A DNA stretch of 64,000 nt from Rosenbergiella australiborealis (GCF_018494035.1 NZ_JABBFO010000007.1:62001-126000), one strand, 5' to 3'; shown: positions 11,275 through 22,469, counted from the stretch's first letter. Made by a program: numbers and translations. Notes: generated by a model from the sequence alone, not told the origin.

Positions 11275-11306
11275 ACGTCACGTGTTTACGTGGCGTTTTT
11301 TTTTTA
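11275..11306 (+). terminator. Rho-independent terminator after rho
   Basis: A 9-bp stem (ACGTCACGT/ACGTGGCGT, one G-T pair) with loop GTTT is followed by ten T residues. It separates rho from the wec operon. Confidence 0.88.
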
Positions 11307-11371
11307 ATGCATATAGCATTGATGATCTGAATTAGAATTATTCCGCAAGTGTTACGATAGAGAGCTTGAAT

Positions 11372-12478
11372 GTGAATGTGCTCAATATGAGTGTTGAATT
11401 AGGACTGACATTCCTTTTTTCGCTTATCTTCCTTTTTGTGGCACGGAAGATAGCCAAAAAAGTAGGATTAGTGGATAAGCCTAATTTCCGAAAACGTCAT
11501 CAGGGAACGGTGCCGCTTGTGGGAGGCATCTCTGTTTTTGCGGGGGTATGTTTTGCTTTTCTGATCACGAACTATTATCAGCTTCACGATATTCTGTATC
11601 TCACCTGTGCGGGGGTACTGGTATTGGTGGGTGTTATTGATGACAAATTCGATATTAGTGTCAAGTTCAGAGCAGCAGTACAAGCAGGTATCGCCATAGT
11701 AATGATGTCTGCCGCTAATCTCTACCTACATTCATTAGGTTTCATCATCGGTCCAATCGAGTTACGTGTCGGTCCCTTTGGTTATGTGATCACGTTATTT
11801 GCCGTTTGGGCAGCAATTAACGCGTTCAATATGGTTGATGGTATTGATGGGTTATTGGGGGGACTTTCTTGTGTGACCTTTGGTGCTCTAGGTTTGATTC
11901 TCTATACCCAAGGGCAGACGAGTTTAGCGTTTTGGTGCTTTGCACTGATTGCCGCTATTCTTCCCTACATTTGCTTGAATTTAGGAATACTGGGTCGTCG
12001 CTATAAAGTTTTTATGGGTGATGCAGGCAGTACGATGATTGGCTTTACGGTAATATGGATACTCTTAGATGCGAGCCAAGGTGAAAACCATCCACTGCAT
12101 CCCGTTACCGCATTGTGGTTGATTGCGATTCCATTGATGGATATGGTCGCTATCATGTACCGTCGTTTGCGTAAAGGTCAAAGCCCGTTTACGGCTGACC
12201 GCCAACACATACATCACCTCATCATGCGTGCGGGGTTCACTTCCCGCCAAGCCTTTGTTTTAATTACGCTGGCTGCTGCAATTTTGGCAGGAATCGGCGT
12301 TCTTGGAGAGTTTTGCGACTTTATTCCGGAATGGTTCATGATGCTACTGTTCCTTATGGCATTCTTCGTCTATGGCTATTGTTTAAAGCATGCTTGGCGT
12401 GTTGCACGGCGTATTCGGCGTAATAAGCGGGCATGGCAATCACGCCGTCACGCACGTGATGGACAAACACAGGATTAA
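11372..12478 (+). CDS. wecA: UDP-GlcNAc:undecaprenyl-phosphate GlcNAc-1-phosphate transferase WecA
   Basis: Integral membrane enzyme, 368 aa, that starts ECA (and often O antigen) synthesis by moving GlcNAc-1-P onto undecaprenyl phosphate. About eleven hydrophobic segments; motifs VDKPNFRKRHQG, the aspartate pair VIDDKFD, NAFNMVDGIDGL and the cytoplasmic loop RQHIHHLI. The start is GTG 11372 rather than TTG 11366, because it gives a residue-for-residue alignment with the E. coli N-terminus and AGAGAG lies about 7 nt upstream. It is the first gene of the wec operon; wzzE follows after 3 nt. Confidence 0.95.
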   Translation: MNVLNMSVELGLTFLFSLIFLFVARKIAKKVGLVDKPNFRKRHQGTVPLVGGISVFAGVCFAFLITNYYQLHDILYLTCAGVLVLVGVIDDKFDISVKFRAAVQAGIAIVMMSAANLYLHSLGFIIGPIELRVGPFGYVITLFAVWAAINAFNMVDGIDGLLGGLSCVTFGALGLILYTQGQTSLAFWCFALIAAILPYICLNLGILGRRYKVFMGDAGSTMIGFTVIWILLDASQGENHPLHPVTALWLIAIPLMDMVAIMYRRLRKGQSPFTADRQHIHHLIMRAGFTSRQAFVLITLAAAILAGIGVLGEFCDFIPEWFMMLLFLMAFFVYGYCLKHAWRVARRIRRNKRAWQSRRHARDGQTQD

Positions 12479-12481
12479 TTC

Positions 12482-13438
12482 ATGCATTCTTCTGTCATTG
12501 ATAATGAACTCGATGTGAAAAGCTGTGTACAGCGTTTATGGCGCGGGAAAAAATGGATAGGCCTTGGCATTCTTTTGGCGCTGGTGCTGACTTGGACGTA
12601 TGCGATGTTTGCGCCCCAAAAGTGGGTCTCGGTGGCACAGTTTAGTCGTCCAGATCTGCCGAAAATCATTCGTTACTATCAGCAATTATCGAGACTCAAC
12701 CAACTTTCGACGTATGCTGACACCGCGGCTTCTGTGGATCCATTAAATAGCGATACGGTTATTGATGCTGTTTACCAAACCTTTTTACAGCAGCTAGCAT
12801 CTGTTGATAACCGGCGGCGTTTTTGGTTACAGCAATCCAGTGTTAATCACTCTAAAGAGTTAACCCCATTAGCTCTTGAGCGCAAAGTGGCCAGTATTCA
12901 ATTTACGCCAGGAGATAGGTTACACGGCACTGTCGACACAATAACGCTTACGGCGAGTCATGCCGAACAGAGCAGTCAGTGGCTTGAGCGCTATTTAACA
13001 TTTACTGATCAACAGGTTTTAGCACTAGTTCAGCAACAGTTAGCCGCGACTTGGCAAACAGAAGTCGTGAAAGTAGAGCAGCAGATCTCCTTTGAAAAAA
13101 GTTTGGCCCAAGCGACCTACACCCAGCAAGTCAAACAGCTCAAAACCGAGGTAGCACAAACTAACGACGATCAAACTAAAGTTGCGCTCAATGTGTTAGA
13201 ACAGACAGGTCCTGTTGCAACGGAAAGTCTTTTGCATGATCTTGCACGATTAGCGGCGTTGCAAACTGGCCCAACGCAGCTCACACCTTTTACTAGCTGG
13301 TCATATTTACAATCACCAGAACCGCCGATTAGCCGACAAAGTCCCCGTTTACCCTTATTGCTGGTGATGTGGGCGCTCGTTGGAGCCATTATCGGTGCAG
13401 GAGTTGCCCTCTGTAAGGGTGTAAAGAAAAAGGAATAA
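12482..13438 (+). CDS. wzzE: ECA polysaccharide chain-length modulator WzzE
   Basis: Inner membrane co-polymerase, 318 aa, setting the number of ECA repeats made by WzyE. It has the Wzz plan: a cytoplasmic N-terminus, a membrane segment near residues 26-43 (WIGLGILLALVLTW), a long Gln-rich helical periplasmic domain, and a second membrane segment near 290-310 preceded by the Pro-rich PRLPLLLVMWAL. It is somewhat shorter than the roughly 350 residues of the E. coli protein. It lies 3 nt after wecA and 6 nt before wecB. Confidence 0.88.
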   Translation: MHSSVIDNELDVKSCVQRLWRGKKWIGLGILLALVLTWTYAMFAPQKWVSVAQFSRPDLPKIIRYYQQLSRLNQLSTYADTAASVDPLNSDTVIDAVYQTFLQQLASVDNRRRFWLQQSSVNHSKELTPLALERKVASIQFTPGDRLHGTVDTITLTASHAEQSSQWLERYLTFTDQQVLALVQQQLAATWQTEVVKVEQQISFEKSLAQATYTQQVKQLKTEVAQTNDDQTKVALNVLEQTGPVATESLLHDLARLAALQTGPTQLTPFTSWSYLQSPEPPISRQSPRLPLLLVMWALVGAIIGAGVALCKGVKKKE

Positions 13439-13444
13439 GAAAGC

Positions 13445-14581
13445 GTGAAGGTATTAACAGTCTTTGGTACTCGACCTGAAGCCATTAAGATGGCGCCTCT
13501 GGTACAGGCGTTACAAAACACCACGGATATCGAGTCTCGACTCTGTGTTACCGCACAACATCGTGAAATGTTAGACCAAGTATTACATGTTTTTCATCTC
13601 AAGCCAGATTATGATTTAAACATTATGCAGCCAGAACAATCGCTTAGTGATATTACTAGCCGAATATTGACTGGCATGGCAGATATTTTTCAGCACTATA
13701 AACCCGACTTGATCCTAGTTCATGGTGATACGACAACCACATTAGCGGTAAGCCTCGCTGCCTATTATCATCAAATTAAAGTCGGACATATTGAGGCTGG
13801 TTTACGTACCGGAAATCTTTTCTCACCTTGGCCTGAAGAGGGAAATCGAAAGGTCACCACTCACCTCGCTCACTGGCATTTTGCACCCACCGAGCATGCG
13901 AAGAGAAATCTTCTTGCCGAAAATATTCGTGAGGAAGCCATTACGGTAACCGGAAATACCGTGATCGATGCCTTATTGTGGGTACGTGATAAAATTGTGG
14001 GAGATCACGCACTTGAACAGAGCCTCGCGGCGCAATTCCCTTACTTAACCGAGAGAAGGCGTATGATCTTGGTTACGGGTCATCGACGTGAGAGTTTCGG
14101 TGGGGGTTTTGAACGTATTTGTCAGGCGTTAGTTGCACTTGCTAAGCGTTACCCCCAACTCGATATCGTCTATCCCGTGCACATGAATCCTAATGTGCGT
14201 GAACCGGTTGAGCGGTTACTTCAAGGGGTGGAAAATATCCACCTTATTGCACCAAAAGAGTATCTTCCTTTTGTATGGCTCATGAATCGAGCCTACTTGG
14301 TGTTAACGGATTCGGGGGGAATACAAGAAGAAGCGCCTTCCTTAGGGAAACCTGTATTGGTGATGCGTGAGACAACAGAACGTCCAGAAGCTGTTGCTGC
14401 AGGAAGTGTCAGGTTAGTGGGTACTGATAGCGATACGATTATTCAACAAGCCTCGTTGTTACTCGATGATGAACAGGCTTGGCAGGCGATGAGTCAGGTA
14501 AAAAACCCTTACGGTACCGGCCACAGCTGTCAAAAAATTGTCGAATTTATTAAACACTCATGGGTTGAGCATGCACACTAA
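13445..14581 (+). CDS. wecB: UDP-N-acetylglucosamine 2-epimerase WecB
   Basis: Cytosolic non-hydrolysing epimerase, 378 aa, interconverting UDP-GlcNAc and UDP-ManNAc for the ECA repeat. It begins with GTG 13445 and the signature [70 protein letters not shown] and [20 protein letters not shown] are all present. Its last 11 bases overlap wecC. Confidence 0.97.
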   Translation: MKVLTVFGTRPEAIKMAPLVQALQNTTDIESRLCVTAQHREMLDQVLHVFHLKPDYDLNIMQPEQSLSDITSRILTGMADIFQHYKPDLILVHGDTTTTLAVSLAAYYHQIKVGHIEAGLRTGNLFSPWPEEGNRKVTTHLAHWHFAPTEHAKRNLLAENIREEAITVTGNTVIDALLWVRDKIVGDHALEQSLAAQFPYLTERRRMILVTGHRRESFGGGFERICQALVALAKRYPQLDIVYPVHMNPNVREPVERLLQGVENIHLIAPKEYLPFVWLMNRAYLVLTDSGGIQEEAPSLGKPVLVMRETTERPEAVAAGSVRLVGTDSDTIIQQASLLLDDEQAWQAMSQVKNPYGTGHSCQKIVEFIKHSWVEHAH

Positions 14582-15845
14582 AACTGTCTCTATTTTGGGT
14601 CTTGGCTACATAGGATTACCCACTGCCGCCATTCTTGCTGAAGCAGGCTGCCAAGTGATTGGGGTTGATATTAATCCATTTGCGGTAGAGACCATCAATC
14701 GCGGAGAGATCCATATTGTTGAGCCCGAACTTGCGGCTGTTGTCGCTCGTAATGTGGCCGAAGGGCGTTTAAGAGCAACATTGACCCCAGAGCCGGCTGA
14801 TGCGTTTTTGATCACCGTTCCCACCCCTTTTGAAGCCAATCATCAACCAGATCTGAGCTATGTTAAGGCTGCTACTTTAGCGATAGCTCCGCAATTAAAA
14901 GCGGGGGACGTCGTTATTTTGGAGTCGACATCACCGGTAGGAACAACAGAACAGGTTGCTACGTGGATCGCTGAACAACGTCCAGATCTTGACATTCCCG
15001 GACACAGTGAACAACCCAATATTGCGGTTGCCTATTGTCCAGAACGGGTACTGCCTGGCAAAATTATGGCAGAGTTAGTCAGTAATGATCGTGTGATAGG
15101 GGGGATAACCCCAGAATGTTCAAGACAAGCAAGTGAGCTTTACCACCTCTTTTTACAAGGCCAATGCTTGATCACTAATGCGCGTACCGCGGAAATGTGT
15201 AAGTTGACCGAAAACAGTTTTCGCGATGTCAATATTGCTTTTGCCAATGAGCTCTCTGTAATTTGTCACGCCCTCGATATTGATGTCTGGCAATTAATTC
15301 GTCTTGCCAACCATCATCCCCGAGTAAATATTCTCCAGCCCGGTCCTGGCGTGGGTGGGCACTGCATTGCTGTCGATCCCTGGTTTATTGTCGCGCAATC
15401 TCCTGAATTGGCGCGATTAATTCGTACTGCGCGCGAAGTGAACGATAGCAAGCCATTTTGGGTACTTGACCAAGTCAAAAAGGCGGTAGCAGATTGCCTA
15501 ATGGCTCATGATAAAAGAGCCTCTGAGATTCGTATCGCCTGCTTTGGATTAGCGTTTAAACCCGATATTGATGATTTGCGAGAAAGCCCTGCGGTACAGG
15601 TAGCGAGACTGATCAGCGATTGGCATCAGGGAGAGACTCTACTGGTCGAACCCCACATTCGGCAGCTCCCTACACATTTTAGTAATAAGGCAGCATTAGT
15701 AAGCACTGAAGAGGCTCTTAAAGACGCGGATATTTTGGTGTTACTCACCGACCATCAAGTCTTTAAAACGCTACATCGACAACAGTTCACTACTGAGTTT
15801 GTGATTGACACTCGTGGCGCATGGGGTAACTCCGTTGGCGATTAA
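14571..15845 (+). CDS. wecC: UDP-N-acetyl-D-mannosamine dehydrogenase WecC
   Basis: NAD-dependent dehydrogenase, 424 aa, oxidising UDP-ManNAc to UDP-ManNAcA. The Rossmann motif is [11 protein letters not shown]; the catalytic region has [18 protein letters not shown] and [15 protein letters not shown] with the active Cys; the C-terminal UDP-binding domain has [16 protein letters not shown]. The start is ATG 14571 (MHTKTVSIL), which agrees with the family; the frame runs 11 codons further upstream inside wecB. Confidence 0.96.
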   Translation: MHTKTVSILGLGYIGLPTAAILAEAGCQVIGVDINPFAVETINRGEIHIVEPELAAVVARNVAEGRLRATLTPEPADAFLITVPTPFEANHQPDLSYVKAATLAIAPQLKAGDVVILESTSPVGTTEQVATWIAEQRPDLDIPGHSEQPNIAVAYCPERVLPGKIMAELVSNDRVIGGITPECSRQASELYHLFLQGQCLITNARTAEMCKLTENSFRDVNIAFANELSVICHALDIDVWQLIRLANHHPRVNILQPGPGVGGHCIAVDPWFIVAQSPELARLIRTAREVNDSKPFWVLDQVKKAVADCLMAHDKRASEIRIACFGLAFKPDIDDLRESPAVQVARLISDWHQGETLLVEPHIRQLPTHFSNKAALVSTEEALKDADILVLLTDHQVFKTLHRQQFTTEFVIDTRGAWGNSVGD

Positions 15846-16530
15846 TGCACTAACATGGGAGAGTGATTTTTTTTCCCAACGCATCGGTAAAGTTGATCTG
15901 ACACAGCTGCATCGCCTGACACCGACCGAGTGCCAAGCATGGGATTTGGTGCAAGCAAAGATCCCTAGTGGGGATTATCAAACTTTAGATACCCTATCAA
16001 GCCTTGGTTTTGTACTGGCTGAGGGGGAATCTCAATTAGAAATGGCTGTTGAGAGCTCAACTCGACAACCGGGTATTCGTATTGCACGGCCAACCCATAT
16101 TCCATTACTCCGTGAGTTAGCTAGCAAGATGTTTACTGAAAGTCGCTTTCGTGCACCGTGGTTCGAGCAATCTCTTACCGAACAGTTTTATGCCCAGTGG
16201 ATTGAAAATGCAGTGCTGGGGACCTTCGATCACCAGTGTTTACTCAGTCTTGATGATCGAGGCACGATAGCGGGTTTTATCAGTTTGCGTGAAGCAGATT
16301 CGACCGCCCATATTGGGTTATTAGGTGTTGCCCGGAGTCATCGCGGTGCTGGAGTAGGAAGCCAGTTGCTCCTTGCCGCCGCGGATTGGACGCGTACTAA
16401 AGGCCTAACCCAGCTCCATATCGCCACACAGTTAAGTAACGTAGCGGCGCTACGTTTATACCTACGTCATGGCGCACGTTTAACGACCACGAGTTATTGG
16501 CTCTATAGGAAAAGTAATGATTCCATTTAA
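15814..16530 (+). CDS. wecD: dTDP-fucosamine N-acetyltransferase WecD
   Basis: GNAT acetyltransferase, about 238 aa, that acetylates dTDP-4-amino-4,6-dideoxygalactose to give Fuc4NAc donor. LTWESDFF near the start, SRFRAPWF, FYAQWIENAVLGTFDHQC and the acetyl-CoA loop RSHRGAGVGSQLL mark it as WecD. The start is uncertain. The frame overlaps the end of wecC; GTG 15814 gives a length nearest to the E. coli protein, but TTG 15835 has GGGG eight bases upstream and TTG 15805 is the longest option. The 3' end overlaps wecE by 14 nt. Confidence 0.9.
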   Translation: MAHGVTPLAINALTWESDFFSQRIGKVDLTQLHRLTPTECQAWDLVQAKIPSGDYQTLDTLSSLGFVLAEGESQLEMAVESSTRQPGIRIARPTHIPLLRELASKMFTESRFRAPWFEQSLTEQFYAQWIENAVLGTFDHQCLLSLDDRGTIAGFISLREADSTAHIGLLGVARSHRGAGVGSQLLLAAADWTRTKGLTQLHIATQLSNVAALRLYLRHGARLTTTSYWLYRKSNDSI

Positions 16531-17647
16531 TGCTCCTCCGGTAACAGGTAGTGAAGTCGAGTATATGCAGTCTGCTATGATGAGCGGTAAATTATGTGGC
16601 GATGGAGGGTTTACCCGTCGTGTACAGCAGTGGTTTGAACAACGTTTCGGCGTAGCCAAAGTATTACTGACGCCATCATGCACGGCATCTCTTGAGATGG
16701 CTGCTCTGCTTATCAACATTCAACCCGGCGACGAAGTGATTATGCCGAGTTATACCTTCGTTTCTACCGCTAATGCTTTTGTACTGCGTGGGGCAAAAAT
16801 TATTTTCGTTGATATTCGTCCGGATACGATGAATCTTAATGAAGAGTTGATTGAGGCTGCCATCACCGATAAAACCCGTGCGATTGTTCCTGTCCACTAC
16901 GCAGGGGTTTCCTGTGATATGGATAAAATCATGGCACTGGCCAATAAATATCAGCTTTATGTCATCGAAGACGCGGCACAAGGTGTGATGAGTACCTGGA
17001 AAGGACGGGCACTGGGCTCTATTGGACATATCGGTTGTTATAGTTTTCATGAAACAAAAAACTATACCGCGGGGGGGGAAGGGGGAGCGACGCTAATTAA
17101 CGATCCGGCACTCATTGAGCGAGCAGAAATTATTCGTGAAAAAGGGACTAATCGTAGCCAATTCTTCCGTGGACAAGTTGATAAGTATACGTGGCGCGAT
17201 CTAGGTTCGAGCTACCTGATGTCAGACTTACAAGCGGCTTACCTCTGGGCTCAACTCGAAAATGCTGAGTTGATCAACCAGCGCCGTTTAGCATTATGGC
17301 AAAATTACCGCGATGCATTACAGCCACTTGCCGAACAGGGACGCCTCACGTTACCCAGTATTCCCAACGAGTGCCAGCATAACGCACACATGTTTTACCT
17401 TAAACTCGCCGATCAACAGGATCGTGATCGGCTGATCGCGTGGTTAAAAGAAGCAGAGATCTTAAGCGTTTTTCATTATATTCCCTTACATAGCTCACCT
17501 GCAGGTATACAATTTGGTGAGTTCCGTGGTGACGATCGTTCCACTACAGTGGAAAGTGAACGCCTAGTCCGATTACCGATGTACTATAACCTGACCAACA
17601 ATCAGCAAAAAATTGTTATCGGTTCGCTGCTGAGTTTCTTTTCCTAA
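16517..17647 (+). CDS. wecE: dTDP-4-amino-4,6-dideoxygalactose transaminase WecE
   Basis: PLP-dependent sugar aminotransferase of the DegT/DnrJ/EryC1 family, 376 aa, forming dTDP-Fuc4N from the 4-keto sugar with glutamate. PLP-binding Lys is K181 in SFHETKNYTAGGEGG; other motifs are PSCTASLEMAALL, GDEVIMPSYTFVST, PVHYAGVSCDMD and EDAAQG. The start at ATG 16517 gives the conserved MIPFNAPPV N-terminus. Its TAA stop overlaps the ATG of wzxE. Confidence 0.97.
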   Translation: MIPFNAPPVTGSEVEYMQSAMMSGKLCGDGGFTRRVQQWFEQRFGVAKVLLTPSCTASLEMAALLINIQPGDEVIMPSYTFVSTANAFVLRGAKIIFVDIRPDTMNLNEELIEAAITDKTRAIVPVHYAGVSCDMDKIMALANKYQLYVIEDAAQGVMSTWKGRALGSIGHIGCYSFHETKNYTAGGEGGATLINDPALIERAEIIREKGTNRSQFFRGQVDKYTWRDLGSSYLMSDLQAAYLWAQLENAELINQRRLALWQNYRDALQPLAEQGRLTLPSIPNECQHNAHMFYLKLADQQDRDRLIAWLKEAEILSVFHYIPLHSSPAGIQFGEFRGDDRSTTVESERLVRLPMYYNLTNNQQKIVIGSLLSFFS

Positions 17648-18894
17648 TGTCATTAGCTCGCGCATCTCTGTGGACCGCAAGCTCAACAGTAACAAAAATC
17701 CTTTGTGGTCTTGTTATCGTCAAATTACTGGCGGTGACCTATGGGCCGGAAGGGATAGGCCTTGCGAGTAATTATCGGCAATTGATCACCGTATTGAGCG
17801 TAATGGCTGGTGCGGGTATTTTTAATGGTGTCACGCGCTATGTGGCGGAGTATCAAGACTCGCCTAACGCATTACGCCAGTTGTCAGCCACCTCATCAAC
17901 CCTGGTTCTCGGTGCGGGTACGCTGATTGCCTTATTCTTTCTTTTATTCGCTAATCCTATTAGCCAAGGGCTATTTGGTCAGCAACACTATGCCAATGTG
18001 ATCCGTTATCTCGCTTTTTTACAATGCGGGATCGGCTGGGCTAATTTTTTACAGGCAAAATTTAAAGGCATTAAAGATGCCCGCACTAATGCTATGGTCA
18101 TTATTAGTGGCTGCTTATTAGCAATACCCGGTTATCTCATCTGTTGGGCGCTCGGTGGTTACAGCGGCGCCTTGGTCGGTTTAGCCCTAGTCCCTTCAAT
18201 ATCGCTACTTCCTGCAATATATTTCTATCGACGACATAATCACCATGCGCTAGGTCCACTATTGCTTGGCTGGAACAGCGAAATGGCGCGTCGTCTCGCA
18301 AAATATACCCTAATGACGGGAATTACGGCCATCACCTTGCCTCTCGCGTGGGTCATGATGCGTCATCAACTTGCCAGACATAGCGATTGGCAAGCAGTTG
18401 GCTTGTGGCAGGGAGTTACCAGTGTATCTGATGCTTATTTACAGTTTATCACCGCCACTTTCAGCGTCTGGTTATTACCCGCATTGAGTCGACTAAAGGA
18501 CAAACAGGCGATAGCGGAGGAAATTAAACGAACATTAGTCCGTGTCATACCGGCGGTGATGATATTAAGCCTAATTGTCTGGGTATTCCGCGAACAGGTC
18601 ATTACGCTACTCTTTTCCACTCAATTTATGGAAATGCGCGACTTGTTTGCTTGGCAGCTGCCAGGGGATGTCTGTAAAGTCGCCGCCTACGTTTTTGGCT
18701 ACCTTGTTATTGCACGAGGAAGTCTACGCGCTTACATCCTGACCGAAATAACGCAATTTTGCTTATTATTGCTGACGAGCCACTGGTTGATCACCCAGAA
18801 TGGTGTTCTTGGGGCGGTACAGGCGTATTGCATGACCTACAGCTGTTATTTACTTTTAGTGATTGCGGCATTTGTTTATTGGTATCGAAAATAA
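17647..18894 (+). CDS. wzxE: ECA lipid III flippase WzxE
   Basis: Polytopic membrane protein of 415 aa that moves the undecaprenyl-linked ECA trisaccharide across the inner membrane. Around twelve hydrophobic segments span the protein; the N-terminus SLARASLWTASSTVTKI and the loop GPEGIGLASNYRQL are typical of the Wzx/MOP exporters of the wec locus. Its TAA stop shares a base with the wecF ATG (TAATG). Confidence 0.93.
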   Translation: MSLARASLWTASSTVTKILCGLVIVKLLAVTYGPEGIGLASNYRQLITVLSVMAGAGIFNGVTRYVAEYQDSPNALRQLSATSSTLVLGAGTLIALFFLLFANPISQGLFGQQHYANVIRYLAFLQCGIGWANFLQAKFKGIKDARTNAMVIISGCLLAIPGYLICWALGGYSGALVGLALVPSISLLPAIYFYRRHNHHALGPLLLGWNSEMARRLAKYTLMTGITAITLPLAWVMMRHQLARHSDWQAVGLWQGVTSVSDAYLQFITATFSVWLLPALSRLKDKQAIAEEIKRTLVRVIPAVMILSLIVWVFREQVITLLFSTQFMEMRDLFAWQLPGDVCKVAAYVFGYLVIARGSLRAYILTEITQFCLLLLTSHWLITQNGVLGAVQAYCMTYSCYLLLVIAAFVYWYRK

Positions 18895-19973
18895 TGGCGA
18901 TTATTCACGTACTGGGATCGGATATCCCCCACCACAATACGACTTTACTCACTTTCTTTGATCGAGTGCTAAGCACTGAAGTCCCTAGTCCCTCGGTCAG
19001 AGAATTTATTGTGGTCACCCACGATATTCATTTGGCTCAGCAATTTCCAAATCTTGCGATCCAGTGTGTTGAGTCGAAAAAGCAATTAGCTGCAAAGGTG
19101 ATTGCAATGGCGAAACAGCGACAAACACGTTTTTTTTGTCACGGCCAGTTCAATGCCTATTTATGGATAGCGTTACTTATCGGAAAAATATCAAAGCACC
19201 AGTTGCACTGGCACATATGGGGTGCAGATTTATATGAAGAGTCTCAGTCGCTTAAATTTAGACTGTTTTATACCCTCAGACGATTAGCGCAAGGACGAGT
19301 TGCTACTGTTTATGCAACCTTAGGGGATCTCAGTGTTTATCAGCAACGATATCCTCGCGTTCCTAGCCAGAAACTCTATTTCCCGACAAAAATGTCCGTA
19401 CCCGTACAACCGGAGACCGACGTCAGTTTACCCGCAACACTGACTATTTTGCTGGGGAATTCGGGAGATCCTACGAATAGGCATTGCTATGCGCTGACTC
19501 AAATTGAAAGACTGTTCGGTCAGCAGATAAAGGTAATCGTACCGATGGGTTATCCGATAGGTAATCAGGATTATATTACCAAAGTCACTGCTCATGCTGC
19601 TGCGCTTTTTCCATTAGGCCAGGTTGAAATTTTAACGGCAAAACTCAGTTTTGATGATTATTTGAATGTCGTCTCACAATGTCAATTAGGTTACTTTATT
19701 TTTACTCGGCAACAAGGGGTGGGGACGTTAAGTTTGTTGATCGATAAAAATATTCCATTTGTGATTAGCCGAAAAAATCCGTTCTGGCGTGATCTGAGCG
19801 CACAACACTTACCGGTTTTATTTGATGATGAGCAGCTCGACAGAGATCGGCTGCAGCATGCTCATCAACAATTGGTGCATCATGATAAATCTACCATTGA
19901 ATTTTTTTCACCGTGCTACGTGCAGGGATGGCGTGACGTTCTGCAACAATTAGAAGGGATGGAGGCACAATGA
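18894..19973 (+). CDS. wecF: TDP-Fuc4NAc:lipid II Fuc4NAc transferase WecF
   Basis: Peripheral membrane glycosyltransferase (GT56 family), 359 aa, adding Fuc4NAc to lipid II to give the complete ECA trisaccharide. Family segments: [12 protein letters not shown] at the start, [44 protein letters not shown]-like [28 protein letters not shown] and [10 protein letters not shown]. The start is ATG 18894; the longer frame upstream lies within wzxE. Length equals that of E. coli WecF. It overlaps wzyE by 4 nt (ATGA). Confidence 0.94.
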   Translation: MAIIHVLGSDIPHHNTTLLTFFDRVLSTEVPSPSVREFIVVTHDIHLAQQFPNLAIQCVESKKQLAAKVIAMAKQRQTRFFCHGQFNAYLWIALLIGKISKHQLHWHIWGADLYEESQSLKFRLFYTLRRLAQGRVATVYATLGDLSVYQQRYPRVPSQKLYFPTKMSVPVQPETDVSLPATLTILLGNSGDPTNRHCYALTQIERLFGQQIKVIVPMGYPIGNQDYITKVTAHAAALFPLGQVEILTAKLSFDDYLNVVSQCQLGYFIFTRQQGVGTLSLLIDKNIPFVISRKNPFWRDLSAQHLPVLFDDEQLDRDRLQHAHQQLVHHDKSTIEFFSPCYVQGWRDVLQQLEGMEAQ

Positions 19974-21349
19974 CGGGCGGGCAGTTTATCGGTTTAGCTG
20001 TAGTATATGTGCTTTCTCTTTGGTTTATCCTCCATGTGATGGTCAAAGAGTTTCGCCGCGAGCGTTTTAATTTCCACCTCTTTTTCTCTTTACTTTTCGT
20101 GCTCACTTTCTATTTTGGTTTTCCATTAACGGCGATTTTAGTGTTTGGTTTTTCACAAGCGGTTGTGCCACCGCTTTACTTACTGCAAGCACTCTTATCG
20201 GCGACAGGTTTTTACGCCATTTATTACCTGACTTATCAACTACGATTAACGCGTAAACCTATCTCCCCAGTGACGGGTTTTTTTTCGATGACGCGGGTGG
20301 AGACACACTTATTTTCGGGCTTATTGGTGTTAGTCGCTTTGGTGAGCTTGGGGATTTTTTTTGCACATAATGGATTGTTACTTTTTCGCCTCACCTCTTA
20401 CAGCCAAATTTTTTCCAGTCAGGTCTCCGGCGTTGCGTTAAAGCGCTTTTTCTATTTTTTTATTCCCGGCATGTTAGTACTTTATTTTCTAAAGCCTACC
20501 TTACGCCAGTGGGTATTATTTCTTGCTACCACCGTCATTTTTGGCCTGATCACTTATATGGTGGTAGGAGGAACCCGGGCTAATATTATTATCGCGTTTG
20601 CGCTATTTTTATTTATTGGGATTAGTCGCGGCTGGATAACCTTATCGATGTTACTTAGTGCAGGGGCCATGTCGATAGTCGGGATGTTTTGGCTAGCCTT
20701 ACGGCGCTACAATCTCAATGTCACCGGGGCAGAGGCGTGGTATACCTTCCTCTACCTTACTCGTGACACATTTTCACCGTGGGAAAACCTTGGGTTAATT
20801 TTTAGCCATTATTCTCAACTTGATTTTCAAGGTCCTGCGCCGATGTGGCGTGATTTTTATGTGTTTATCCCAAGCTGGTTATGGCCTGATCGTCCATCGG
20901 CTATTTTGAATAGCGCAAATTATTTTACTTGGCAAATTCTTAATAATCACTCAGGTCTCGCCATTTCACCGACCTTAATTGGTTCTCTATTGGTGATGGG
21001 GGGAATGTGGGCTGTTGTTCCTGGGGCATTGCTCGTTGGTCTTATTATCAAGGGATTTGACTATCTTTATTACCGAGCACGGAGTGAACCAAACCGTTAT
21101 ACCGCTGCGTTGATCAACAGCTTTTGTTTTGGTGCTGTTTTTAACATGATTGTTTTAGCGCGTGAAGGGCTCGATGCCTTCGGATCGCGGGTCGTTTTTT
21201 TTGCTATTATTTTTCTACTATGCCTACTCATCACCAAACTATTATTTTGGTTTTTATCCTCGATAGGATTAGTAAGAGAACGAACCCGTCCGCCACGTTT
21301 ACCGTCAGTGAAGATCATTTATTCAAACCAAAAGGACATCTGTGAGTAA
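19970..21349 (+). CDS. wzyE: ECA polymerase WzyE
   Basis: Polytopic inner membrane protein of 459 aa that polymerises ECA repeats at the periplasmic face. The ORF is hydrophobic over most of its length. Conserved stretches are [50 protein letters not shown] and [15 protein letters not shown]. It sits between wecF and wecG, its place in all enterobacterial wec operons, and overlaps wecG by 8 nt. Confidence 0.93.
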   Translation: MTGGQFIGLAVVYVLSLWFILHVMVKEFRRERFNFHLFFSLLFVLTFYFGFPLTAILVFGFSQAVVPPLYLLQALLSATGFYAIYYLTYQLRLTRKPISPVTGFFSMTRVETHLFSGLLVLVALVSLGIFFAHNGLLLFRLTSYSQIFSSQVSGVALKRFFYFFIPGMLVLYFLKPTLRQWVLFLATTVIFGLITYMVVGGTRANIIIAFALFLFIGISRGWITLSMLLSAGAMSIVGMFWLALRRYNLNVTGAEAWYTFLYLTRDTFSPWENLGLIFSHYSQLDFQGPAPMWRDFYVFIPSWLWPDRPSAILNSANYFTWQILNNHSGLAISPTLIGSLLVMGGMWAVVPGALLVGLIIKGFDYLYYRARSEPNRYTAALINSFCFGAVFNMIVLAREGLDAFGSRVVFFAIIFLLCLLITKLLFWFLSSIGLVRERTRPPRLPSVKIIYSNQKDICE

Positions 21350-22085
21350 TCGTCAGCTAACGCCGCCCTATTTTACTATCCGCGAGATCCCGGTATATGG
21401 CGCTCCTTCAATGGAGGCCTTCACGGATTTCCTGTTACCGAGTCAAGATGTCCATACGGGCCGCTTAATCGCACTAAACGCCGAGAAGGTGCTTACGGCG
21501 GAGCATAATGCGTTATTACATCAGATCTTAACCAGCGGTGGGATAAATTACCCCGATGGGATAAGTATTGTGCGCTCTATACGTAAAAAGTACCCGAATA
21601 GTAAGGTAACACGTATTGCAGGCGCTGACTTATGGCAGTCATTAATGCAACGTGCTGGAGCATTAGCAATTCCGGTGTACTTAGTGGGGAGCCAACCCTC
21701 GGTACTCACTCAAACGGCTGAGCGTCTTCAACAGCAATGGCAGGTTCCGCTTGTGGGGCAACAAGATGGTTATTTCGATGAGACACAGACCGGTCAAGTT
21801 ATCGAGCGCATCAAAGCGAGTCGGGCGAAAATTATCACCGTTGCAATGGGCTCGCCACGGCAAGAGCTTTTTATTCAGCGCTGCTATGAGGCCTATCCTG
21901 ACGCACTCTATATGGGCGTAGGTGGCACGTATGATGTTTTTATTGGTAAAGTAAAGCGTGCTCCGTTGTTATGGCAGAGGTTGGGGCTAGAATGGTTGTA
22001 TAGATTGATAAGGCAACCTTTACGGTTAAAGCGGCAATTAAAGCTCCTAAAATACCAAGGCTACCATTGGCGAGGGGAACTTTAA
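21342..22085 (+). CDS. wecG: UDP-ManNAcA transferase WecG
   Basis: WecG/TagA/CpsF glycosyltransferase, 247 aa, transferring ManNAcA to lipid I to make lipid II. Motifs are [80 protein letters not shown] and [18 protein letters not shown]. The start codon is GTG 21342. It is the last gene of the operon; no intrinsic terminator is seen before the tRNA promoter. Confidence 0.95.
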   Translation: MSNRQLTPPYFTIREIPVYGAPSMEAFTDFLLPSQDVHTGRLIALNAEKVLTAEHNALLHQILTSGGINYPDGISIVRSIRKKYPNSKVTRIAGADLWQSLMQRAGALAIPVYLVGSQPSVLTQTAERLQQQWQVPLVGQQDGYFDETQTGQVIERIKASRAKIITVAMGSPRQELFIQRCYEAYPDALYMGVGGTYDVFIGKVKRAPLLWQRLGLEWLYRLIRQPLRLKRQLKLLKYQGYHWRGEL

Positions 22086-22168
22086 GAATAAACATAAAGC
22101 AAATTGCTGAAACTTCACCCAAAACGAACAAAGCATAATCAAACGATAATTTTTATTTAAAAAACTAC

Positions 22169-22210
22169 TAGACAGCTAGACCACTCTACCGTAATATCCG
22201 CATCCGCAAC
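22169..22210 (+). promoter_or_regulatory. Sigma-70 promoter of the argX tRNA operon
   Basis: -35 TAGACA (22169-22174) and -10 TAATAT (22192-22197) are 17 bp apart. The GC-rich bases just after the -10 (CCGCATCCGC) resemble the discriminator of stable-RNA promoters under stringent control. AT-rich sequence (22146-22165) upstream could act as an UP element. Confidence 0.8.
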
Positions 22211-22218
22211 GGCGCTAA

Positions 22219-22295
<77 letters not shown>

Positions 22296-22377
22296 GTTTT
22301 TTAGGTGTCGAGCTGCGGTGGTGTTTTACCGCGTTAGGCTGATGTGTTAGCATCAGTGGTAGTAAGAAGTTAGGGGT

Positions 22378-22454
22378 GGTGGCTATAGCTCAGTTGGTAG
22401 AGCCCTGGATTGTGATTCCAGTTGTCGTGGGTTCGAGTCCCATTAGCCACCCCA
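22378..22454 (+). tRNA. hisR: tRNA-His (GTG)
   Basis: Acceptor GTGGCTA pairs with TAGCCAC, with the extra 5' G (-1) at 22378 typical of tRNA-His facing discriminator C. Anticodon GTG lies in ATTGTGATT. CCA is encoded. Confidence 0.97.
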
Positions 22455-22469
22455 ATTTTTATCTGATGA

